Shown piece after piece: positions 1 through 5,033 of a stretch of 5,033 nucleotides of DNA; position 1 is the first letter of the stretch, and the number at the start of each line of letters is the position of its first letter. This DNA is from Oscillospiraceae bacterium. GTDB taxonomy: Bacteria > Bacillota_A > Clostridia > Oscillospirales > Oscillospiraceae. The position numbers and the translations under genes are program-made. The notes beneath the pieces were generated by a model. The model had not been told where the DNA came from and ran no database searches. It saw only the letters and a program-made list of their open reading frames with translations. The DNA is taken from assembly GCA_015068055.1 (NCBI GenBank), contig SVLG01000094.1, forward strand, positions 1 through 5,033, given 5' to 3'.

Positions 1-448
1 CGAAGTCGTTTTTCGCCGCGATGATAAGTCCGGAGGTGTCTTTGTCCAGCCGGTGAACGATACCGGGGCGCTTTTCCCCGCCCACACCGGAGAGAGACTC
101 ACCGCAGTGGTACAAAAGCGCATTTACCAGAGTGCCGTCCGGATGACCGGCAGCCGGATGTACCACCAGCCCCCGGGGCTTGTTGATCACGATGACATGC
201 TCATCCTCAAAGACTACATCCAGCGGGATGTTCTGAGGATAAATGTTGACGATCTCCGGCTCGGGGTCCTCCCAGCAAATGCGGTCTCCTTCGCTGACGC
301 GGTAATTCTTTTTTACACTCCGCCCGCTGCAGCTGACCAGCCCCTGTTCCAAAAGACGGACCGCGGCGCTGCGGCTCAGGGTGCAACGGGCGAGGAGAGC
401 GTCGATGCGATCGCCGCTCTCCTCTTTGGAAACAATTATCTCGTTCAT
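1..448 (-). CDS. rluD: RluD-type large-subunit rRNA pseudouridine synthase, N-terminal part (3' end beyond window)
   Basis: The visible 149 residues begin MNEIIVSKEESGDRIDALLA. Residues about 13-60 look like an S4 RNA-binding domain (DRIDALLA, then SRSAAVRLLEQGLV and a VKKNYRVSEGD strand). The catalytic domain follows: INKPRGLVVHP at 88-98 and the family signature HRLDKDTSG at 132-140, where D135 is the expected catalytic aspartate. RluA/RluD enzymes isomerise uridine to pseudouridine in RNA; S4-bearing members next to lspA (ylyB in Bacillus) are usually assigned to 23S rRNA. Target positions cannot be read from sequence, so the symbol denotes the family. The rest of the catalytic domain lies beyond the window edge, so the truncation is an artefact of the window. 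The start is fixed by the ATGA overlap with the lspA stop and a GGAG five bases upstream, implying translational coupling. Confidence 0.93.
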   Translation of the reverse strand, partial: MNEIIVSKEESGDRIDALLARCTLSRSAAVRLLEQGLVSCSGRSVKKNYRVSEGDRICWEDPEPEIVNIYPQNIPLDVVFEDEHVIVINKPRGLVVHPAAGHPDGTLVNALLYHCGESLSGVGGEKRPGIVHRLDKDTSGLIIAAKNDF

Positions 449-1512
449 TTGAACTCCGCCAGAATGGAATCCAGATCAAAGCTGTCGGCTGCGGGGGCGG
501 TGGGGGCCGGGACGCTCTTTTCAGGCGTTACAGGGCGCTGCACGGGAGCAACAGGCTGTGCGGGAGCCGGAGTGGGCCTGGCAACGGGCGCAGCCGGAGC
601 GGCGGGACGCTGAACCGGAGCGGCGGGACGCTGAGCCGGAGCGGCAGGGCGCTGAGCCGGAGCGGCAGGGCGCTGAGCCGGAGCGGCAGGACGCTGAGCC
701 GGAGTGGCAGGGCGCTGAGCCGGAGCGGCAGGGCGTTGAGCCGGAGCGGCAGGGCGCTGAGCCGGAGTGGCGGGGCGCTGAGCCGGAGCGGCGGGGCGCT
801 GAACAGGAGCTGCAGGACGCTGAGCGGGGGCGGCGGGACGGGCTGCCGTGGGGGTGCTGCGCTGCACAGGAGCGGCCGATCGTTCGGTGGGAGCGGCGCC
901 GCGCTGAGCGGGAGCCGCAGGACGACGGGCAGGGGCGGCACCACGCTGAGCCGGGGCGCTGCGGCGCTGGGGAGCCGCAGCAGCAACAGCTTCGCGCTCA
1001 CGTCTCTGGGGAGCGGCCTTGCGCTGAGGACGACGAACCTCGACTTCTTCTTCCTCGTCTTCGTCGCCGCGGATCTTGCTCAGCAGCACGTGGACCAGGA
1101 AGATAATGCCGCAGATGGAGATGAGGCAGTCGGAAATGTTGAAGATGGCAAAGGAGAAGAACTCGAACTCGAACATATCCACCACATAGCCAAAGAGAGC
1201 CCGGTCGATGCCGTTGCCCAGAGCGCCCACCAGCAGCAGCACCAGAGACCAGCGGCCCAGAGGCTTGCGAACGATGCCCTTCCAGAGGAGGAAGATGGCT
1301 GCGGCGGTAAAGAGAATGAGGACGAGAAGGAGAAGGATGCGGGCTCCGGAGAAGAGACCGAAGGCGGCACCGGTGTTGTGAATGTTGGTCAGACGGATGA
1401 CACCGGGGATCAGGGGCTTGATGCCGGTGTTGACGGGAAGGTTGTTGTTAACCCAGAGCTTCAGCAGCTGGTCGATCAGAAGAACAACCGTTCCGACGAT
1501 GGCGTACAGCAT
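445..1512 (-). CDS. lspA: Lipoprotein signal peptidase II with a long repetitive C-terminal tail
   Basis: This is a 355-residue protein; the family is usually about 150-180. Residues 1-148 are a complete LspA, the membrane aspartyl protease that removes the signal peptide from prolipoproteins after Lgt acylates the lipobox cysteine. Four membrane helices lie near 3-21, 58-77, 88-106 and 126-147. Conserved blocks are DQLLK (14-18), NTGAAFG (46-52), GNGIDR (99-104, catalytic D103) and FNISD (124-128, catalytic D128). Residues 149-355 are extra: an acidic patch (DEDEEEE at 150-156), a basic Pro/Ala/Gln/Arg region with 17 heptads (184-302), a degenerate Pro-rich stretch, and the end DSFDLDSILAEFK. 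Known LspA topology would place this tail in the cytoplasm. The start at 1512 is chosen because it gives a canonical N-terminus and has an AAGGA ribosome site; the M 40 codons upstream would overlap ileS. The tail is in frame up to the ATGA overlap with the next gene, so it is not an obvious frameshift product. Its function is unknown. Confidence 0.96.
   Translation of the reverse strand: MLYAIVGTVVLLIDQLLKLWVNNNLPVNTGIKPLIPGVIRLTNIHNTGAAFGLFSGARILLLLVLILFTAAAIFLLWKGIVRKPLGRWSLVLLLVGALGNGIDRALFGYVVDMFEFEFFSFAIFNISDCLISICGIIFLVHVLLSKIRGDEDEEEEVEVRRPQRKAAPQRREREAVAAAAPQRRSAPAQRGAAPARRPAAPAQRGAAPTERSAAPVQRSTPTAARPAAPAQRPAAPVQRPAAPAQRPATPAQRPAAPAQRPAAPAQRPATPAQRPAAPAQRPAAPAQRPAAPAQRPAAPVQRPAAPAAPVARPTPAPAQPVAPVQRPVTPEKSVPAPTAPAADSFDLDSILAEFK
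454..457 (-). promoter_or_regulatory. Shine-Dalgarno of the rluD-like gene, inside the lspA 3' end
   Basis: GGAG lies five bases before the ATG at 448 and falls within the codons for Ala-Glu near the LspA C-terminus. With the 4-base ATGA overlap (445-448) it supports this start. It also means the last LspA codons carry a second constraint beyond protein sequence. Confidence 0.65.
607..963 (-). repeat. In-frame 21-bp tandem repeat array (17 units) encoding PAAPAQR-like heptads of LspA
   Basis: LspA residues 184-302 fall into 17 consecutive heptads in one register. The 11 units at 607-837 (residues 226-302) are near identical, each PA[A/T]P[A/V]QR. On the DNA they differ by a few mostly third-position changes; two carry Thr for Ala at position 3 and two carry Val for Ala at position 5. 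The six units at 838-963 are degenerate (for example GAAPTER, SAAPVQR, STPTAAR) with one perfect PAAPAQR among them. This pattern, homogeneous in the middle and diverged at one edge, fits expansion by slippage or unequal recombination. The 21-bp unit keeps the frame whatever the copy number. Confidence 0.95.
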
Positions 1513-1520
1513 GGGGATCT

Positions 1521-1525
1521 TCCTT
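1521..1525 (-). promoter_or_regulatory. Shine-Dalgarno of lspA
   Basis: AAGGA within a purine-rich GAAAGGAAG lies eight bases before the ATG at 1512, in the 26-nt ileS-lspA gap. It decides for the 1512 start over the longer open frame from 1632. No promoter or terminator is evident in this gap, so lspA probably shares the ileS transcript. Confidence 0.75.
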
Positions 1526-1538
1526 TCTTTAAGGACTT

Positions 1539-4322
1539 TTACTCGCGGATGGCGGCGGCGCAGCGGGCGCAGAGAGTGGGATGCTCGGCATCCTTGCCCA
1601 CGCTGTCGCTGTGGGTCCAGCAGCGCTGGCACTTGGGAAGTTCGCTGCTCTCCACCTTCACGGTGAGGCCGTCAAACTCGCCCCGGAAACCCTCGCCGCT
1701 GCCCTTGACAATGGCGAGCTCGGAGACGATGCAGAGTTGACGGAGTTCGTCGGCGTCGATACCGGCGAAGGGAGTCTCGGCACTCTCGCTGACAAAGAGA
1801 GTGATTCTGGCATCCAGAGGCTTGCCCACCAGCTTTTCGGCGCGGGCCAGCTCCAGAGCCTTGTTTACGTCGCCGCGAATGGCCATGAGCTTCTGGAAGC
1901 GGCCGTCCTCTTCCTCGCTGAGCTTGAGAGCGGCGTCGGCTTTGGGCATGTCGTTGAGACAGACGTTGCGCTTGTCGCAGCTCTTGTCGTGGGGCATGGC
2001 CAGCCAGATCTCGTCGGCGGTGAAGGAGAGGATGGGAGCCAGGAGACGGGTGATGGTATCAAGAATGGTGTAAATGGCGGTCTGGGCGCTGCGGCGGGAG
2101 AGGCTCTCGGCGCCGTCGCAGTAGAGACGGTCCTTGATGACGTCCAGATAGAAGTTGCTCATCTCCACCACGCAGAAGTTGTGGATGGCGTAGGTGACGG
2201 TGTGGAATTCGAACTTCTCATAGCCGGCGATGCAGCGCTCGATGAGGCCCTGCAGGCGGCTGACGGCCCACTTGTCCAGAGGCAGCATATCCGCGTAAGC
2301 TACGGGCGCATCGGGATCAAAGCCGTTGAGGTTGCCGAGGATATAACGGGCGGTGTTGCGGATCTTCAGATACTTATCGGAGAGCTGCTTGAAAATGGCA
2401 TCGGAGCAGCGCATGTCGAGGGTGTGGTCGGCGCTGGCAGCCCAGAGGCGGCAGAGATCGGCACCGTACTTGGGGATGACCTCGTCGGGGTAGACGCCGT
2501 TGCCCAGAGACTTGTGCATGGCCTTGCCCTCGCCGTCCACGGTCCAGCCGTGGGTCAGCACCTGACGGTAGGGGGAAGCGCCCTTGACGGCCACGCCGAT
2601 GAGGAGGCTGGACTGGAACCAGCCGCGGTACTGGTCGCCGCCTTCCAGATAGATGTCGCAGGGCCAGGTGCCGGGGGCATCCAGCTCCATGGAGGCGATG
2701 TGGGTGCTGCCGGAGTCGAACCAGCCGTCCAGCGTGTCGGTCTCCTTGGTGAACTCGCCCTTGGCACCGCAGTGGGGGCAGGCAAAGTCGGCACCCAGGA
2801 ACTCGGAAGCGTCCAGATCAAACCAGGCATTGGAGCCTTTCTCGGCGAAGATCTTTGCCACGGCCTCGATGGTCTCGCTGGTGCAGACGGGCTTGCCGCA
2901 GTCGGGGCAGTAGAACACGGGGATGGGAAGCCCCCACCGGCGCTGACGGGAGATGCACCAGTCGGCGCGCTCGCGGATCATGGAGATCATGCGGTCATGG
3001 CCCCATTCGGGAGACCAGTTGACGGCATCGGCAGCCTCGCAGGCGGCGTCCTTAAAGGCGTCCACGCTGCAGAACCACTGGGGCGTGGCGCGGAAGATAA
3101 TGGGGTTCTTGCAGCGCCAGCAGTGGGGATAGCTGTGGATGATGTCCTCGCTGGCAAAGAGAGCGCCGCTCTCCTTCATGTCGGCCAGGATGACGGGGTT
3201 GGACTCTTCGGTGCGAAGACCGGCGTACTTGCCGGCATAGTCGGTGTGACGGCCCTGATCGTCCACGGGGACGACCATCTCCATGCCGTAGCGGCGGCAG
3301 GTCTGGTAGTCATCGGCACCGAAGCCGGGAGCGGTGTGGACGCAGCCGGTACCGGAGTCCATGGTGACGTAGTCGGCCAGAACCATGCGGGAGGTCTTGG
3401 GCAGGAAGGGGTGAGCGGCCAGCATGTTCTCAAAGAAGCGGCCGGGATGAGTCTCCACAATCTCATAGCTCTCAAAACCGCCGATGCCCATGACCTTTTC
3501 GGTAAGGGCTTCCGCCATGACGTACATTTCGCCGTTGGGGGCCTTTACCACAGCATAGCTCTCGTCGGGGTGCAGGGCGATGGCCAGGTTGCCGGGCAGG
3601 GTCCAGATAGTGGTGGTCCAGATGACCACGAAGAGCTTGCTCTTGTCAAGGTGGGCGAGCTTGCCCTGATCGTCGTGCATGGGGAACTTTACGTACACGG
3701 TGGTGCAGGGGTCGTCCTTATACTCAATCTCGGCTTCCGCCAGAGCGGTCTCGTCGTGGGGGCACCAGTACACGGGCTTGAGACCCTTGTAGATATAGCC
3801 CTTTTCATACATCTTGCCGAAGACGCGGATCTCCTCGGCCTCAAACTTGGGGGCCATGGTGAGATAGGGATTGGCCCAGTCGCCCAGACAGCCCAGACGG
3901 ATGAAGGCATCGCGCTGGATGTCCACATAGCGCTCGGCGTACTTCTGGCAGGCGGAGCGGAATTCGCTGACGCTCATGGCCTTGTGGTTGAGCTTCTGCT
4001 CCTTGATGATGGCGGACTCGATGGGCATGCCGTGGTTGTCCCAGCCGGGGACGTAGTACATCTGATAGCCGGCCATGGACTTATAACGGTTGATAAAGTC
4101 CTTGAGGCACTTGTTCATGGCGGTGCCCATGTGGATCATGCCGTTGGAGAACGGAGGGCCGTCGTGGAGGTTGAAAGCGGGGCGGCCTTCGTTGCGCTTG
4201 TACATTTCCTGGTAGAGCTCCAGCTCGTTCCAGCCCTTGAGCATGTCGGGCTCGCGCTTGGGCAGACCCGCGCGCATGGGGAAATCGGTCTTGGGCAGAT
4301 TGACAGTAGCGTTATAATCCAT
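1539..4322 (-). CDS. ileS: Isoleucyl-tRNA synthetase
   Basis: This 927-residue cytosolic class I synthetase has normal bacterial IleRS length. It activates isoleucine with ATP, charges tRNA-Ile, and hydrolyses Val-tRNA-Ile in the CP1 domain. The N-terminus (NLPKTDFPMRAGLPKREP, 8-25) is typical. The HIGH site is GMIHMGTAMNK (61-71), with Thr67 replacing the last His. VPGWDNHGMPIE is at 91-102. The editing domain has TTT at 236-238, GTGCVHTAPG (324-333, H329) and D337-D338, so editing looks intact. Cys pairs at 401/404, 472/475 and 515/518 suggest zinc-binding insertions. LDGWFDSGSTH (531-541) is the ValRS/IleRS/LeuRS signature. The KMSKS loop reads AMHKS (601-605). The anticodon-binding helical domain fills about 640-800, and a C-terminal zinc finger has C898, C901, C918 and C921. 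The start has AAGGAG nine bases upstream. lspA begins 26 nt after the TAA stop. Confidence 0.98.
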   Translation of the reverse strand: MDYNATVNLPKTDFPMRAGLPKREPDMLKGWNELELYQEMYKRNEGRPAFNLHDGPPFSNGMIHMGTAMNKCLKDFINRYKSMAGYQMYYVPGWDNHGMPIESAIIKEQKLNHKAMSVSEFRSACQKYAERYVDIQRDAFIRLGCLGDWANPYLTMAPKFEAEEIRVFGKMYEKGYIYKGLKPVYWCPHDETALAEAEIEYKDDPCTTVYVKFPMHDDQGKLAHLDKSKLFVVIWTTTIWTLPGNLAIALHPDESYAVVKAPNGEMYVMAEALTEKVMGIGGFESYEIVETHPGRFFENMLAAHPFLPKTSRMVLADYVTMDSGTGCVHTAPGFGADDYQTCRRYGMEMVVPVDDQGRHTDYAGKYAGLRTEESNPVILADMKESGALFASEDIIHSYPHCWRCKNPIIFRATPQWFCSVDAFKDAACEAADAVNWSPEWGHDRMISMIRERADWCISRQRRWGLPIPVFYCPDCGKPVCTSETIEAVAKIFAEKGSNAWFDLDASEFLGADFACPHCGAKGEFTKETDTLDGWFDSGSTHIASMELDAPGTWPCDIYLEGGDQYRGWFQSSLLIGVAVKGASPYRQVLTHGWTVDGEGKAMHKSLGNGVYPDEVIPKYGADLCRLWAASADHTLDMRCSDAIFKQLSDKYLKIRNTARYILGNLNGFDPDAPVAYADMLPLDKWAVSRLQGLIERCIAGYEKFEFHTVTYAIHNFCVVEMSNFYLDVIKDRLYCDGAESLSRRSAQTAIYTILDTITRLLAPILSFTADEIWLAMPHDKSCDKRNVCLNDMPKADAALKLSEEEDGRFQKLMAIRGDVNKALELARAEKLVGKPLDARITLFVSESAETPFAGIDADELRQLCIVSELAIVKGSGEGFRGEFDGLTVKVESSELPKCQRCWTHSDSVGKDAEHPTLCARCAAAIRE

Positions 4323-4331
4323 CTCTTATTA

Positions 4332-4337
4332 CTCCTT
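4332..4337 (-). promoter_or_regulatory. Shine-Dalgarno of ileS
   Basis: A strong AAGGAG lies nine bases before the ileS ATG (4320-4322). It sits about 14 bases downstream of the GC-rich hairpin, so initiation should not be occluded by that stem. Confidence 0.8.
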
Positions 4338-4351
4338 ATAAACACACCACA

Positions 4352-4372
4352 GGGCGGGGCAAGGCCCCGCCC
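4352..4372 (-). terminator. GC-rich hairpin between divIVA and ileS (weak or partial terminator, or processing stem)
   Basis: GGGCGGGGC and GCCCCGCCC form a perfect 9-bp all-GC stem around a 3-nt loop (CTT on the minus strand). Downstream on the minus strand the sequence is TGTGGTGTGTTTAT, T-rich but interrupted by G, so it is a poor intrinsic terminator. Read on the plus strand there is no T-run at all. It may attenuate read-through from divIVA, mark an RNA processing site, or protect a 3' end. The structure is certain as a sequence palindrome; the terminator role is a guess. Confidence 0.4.
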
Positions 4373-4375
4373 GGG

Positions 4376-4381
4376 ATTATA
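4376..4381 (-). promoter_or_regulatory. Possible -10 element for ileS-lspA-rluD
   Basis: A perfect TATAAT lies 13 bases after the divIVA stop, reading toward ileS. No convincing -35 is present: the hexamer at 17-bp spacing is CCGCTT, and at 19 bp it is TTCCGC. There is no TG extension. Transcription from it would start inside the hairpin. It may be chance in a short AT-richer patch. Confidence 0.2.
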
Positions 4382-4394
4382 GTCGTGCTTTCGA

Positions 4395-5033
4395 TCAGAA
4401 GCGGAACATGCGGGTAGGCTCGTCTACTTCGTCGCTGACTTCGGGAATGCCGGCAAACACGGCTTCGGCGGCCTCAATGGCCTCGGCTGCGGCCTCGGAA
4501 GCCTCGTCGATAACGGCTTCGGCCTCTTCCACGACTTCGGCGGCGGGCTCTTCGTCCACGGTTTCCATCTCCCGCAGGGCGGTGAGGAAGTCGTTCTGCT
4601 TGACGGTGACGAGGAGCATCTTCTCTATGTACTCGGCAGAGGCCTTTTTGGCGGCGGCCAGACGGTTCTCTTCGGTTTCGCGTCTGGTGACAATGTCGCC
4701 GCAGATCTCGTCGGCCTTGGCACGGGCCTCGGCGAGGATGGTGTCGGCCTGAGCCTGCGCTTCGGCGATGACGGCCTCGGCCTTCTGCTGGGCCTCAGCC
4801 TCCACATTTCTGGCGAGCGTCTGGGCGGAGACGAGAGCCATGCGCATGGCCTCCTCCGTGGACTGATACTCACGAATCTTGTCGGCCAAAACCTTCATCT
4901 TGGCGTTGAGCATGCCGAATTCCTTCTGCGTGGCGGCATTGTCGGCAGCCAGTTCTTCCAGAAAATCGTCCACCTCGCCCATGTCGTAGCCGCCGAAAGT
5001 GGCCTTTTCAAAAGTCTTTTCGCGGATATCCTG
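4395..5033 (-). CDS. divIVA: DivIVA-family polar/septal coiled-coil protein (5' end just beyond window)
   Basis: The frame is open to the window edge. The visible 212 residues begin QDIREKTFEKATFGGYDMGE, matching the DivIVA lipid-binding head; compared with Bacillus DivIVA about five residues are missing. The first Met in the window (4982) is internal, in GYDMGEVDDFL. F13 corresponds to the membrane-inserting Phe17 of Bacillus DivIVA, while the adjacent Arg is Gly here. A long coiled coil follows (about 23-155), including STEEAMRMALVSAQTLARNV and Ala/Glu/Lys-rich heptads, then a low-complexity acidic Ala/Glu tail (about 158-206) ending PTRMFRF. DivIVA proteins sense negative membrane curvature and recruit division, pole or wall-synthesis factors in the cytoplasm. 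Its position upstream of ileS and lspA is the usual Gram-positive arrangement. The DivIVA partner proteins in this organism cannot be inferred from the window. Confidence 0.95.
   Translation of the reverse strand, partial: QDIREKTFEKATFGGYDMGEVDDFLEELAADNAATQKEFGMLNAKMKVLADKIREYQSTEEAMRMALVSAQTLARNVEAEAQQKAEAVIAEAQAQADTILAEARAKADEICGDIVTRRETEENRLAAAKKASAEYIEKMLLVTVKQNDFLTALREMETVDEEPAAEVVEEAEAVIDEASEAAAEAIEAAEAVFAGIPEVSDEVDEPTRMFRF

Noticed and set aside
53..613. 186-codon plus-strand frame opposite the rluD-like gene
   Set aside because: It is codon-complementary to the pseudouridine synthase and continues across the lspA-rluD boundary; no family features.
607..963. CRISPR array
   Set aside because: Units are contiguous 21-bp direct repeats with no spacers, and they encode in-frame heptads of LspA.
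558..1106. Plus-strand frame encoding EPERQGA-type heptads
   Set aside because: Any 21-bp tandem repeat without stops gives repetitive frames on both strands. Only the minus-strand lspA frame has a conserved N-terminal domain, a ribosome site and operon spacing.
1513..1632. A 40-residue N-terminal extension of LspA from an upstream Met
   Set aside because: It would overlap the ileS C-terminal zinc-finger codons, is Arg-rich and unlike LspA, and lacks a better ribosome site than the one before 1512.
736..1740. 334-codon plus-strand frame opposite lspA, with Ser/Arg/Gly repeats
   Set aside because: It is codon-complementary to lspA; its repeats are the reverse reading of the 21-bp array. It runs on into ileS without a matching gene boundary.
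1581..4382. 933-codon open frame on the plus strand opposite ileS
   Set aside because: It lies in exact codon-complement register with ileS, so it stays open simply because ileS does not use TTA, CTA or TCA codons there. The predicted product is Gly/Ala/Val/His-rich with no recognisable domain, and ileS is beyond doubt.
4323..4394. T-box riboswitch before ileS
   Set aside because: The gap is only 72 nt and contains no T-box core sequence or specifier stem; the GC-rich run is a simple inverted repeat.

Overview
The window is one minus-strand gene block, read from high to low coordinates: divIVA (5' end cut by the window edge), ileS, lspA, and an RluD-type pseudouridine synthase (3' end cut). 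This order is the familiar Gram-positive cell-division/translation/lipoprotein block seen in Bacillus and Clostridia. The GC-rich composition, the style of the DivIVA and IleRS sequences, and the alanine-rich DivIVA suggest a high-GC member of the Clostridia, probably Oscillospiraceae/Ruminococcaceae-like. The order is seen in the sequence; the taxon is inferred.

Layout: 4395-5033 encodes nearly all of a DivIVA-family coiled-coil protein, lacking only about five N-terminal residues. A 72-nt gap (4323-4394) carries a perfect 9-bp GC-rich hairpin, a TATAAT hexamer and the ileS ribosome binding site, but no T-box leader. ileS (1539-4322) is full length, with an intact editing site and zinc ligands but atypical HIGH and KMSKS signatures. 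After 26 nt comes lspA (445-1512). Its stop overlaps the start of the rluD-like gene (1-448) as ATGA. The tight spacing of the last three genes indicates co-transcription and translational coupling.

The genes are mostly housekeeping. DivIVA marks poles and septa, IleRS charges tRNA-Ile, LspA removes lipoprotein signal peptides in the membrane, and the RluD-type enzyme modifies uridines in rRNA. The outstanding oddity is LspA. A normal four-helix peptidase of about 148 residues is followed by about 207 extra residues: an acidic patch, a strongly basic Pro/Ala/Gln/Arg tail built from 17 in-register heptads (consensus PAAPAQR, encoded by 21-bp DNA repeats), and an acidic/hydrophobic end, DSFDLDSILAEFK. 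By standard LspA topology this tail would be cytoplasmic. I do not know a function for it, and it is the best candidate here for something undescribed. No RNA gene, mobile element or CRISPR array is visible.
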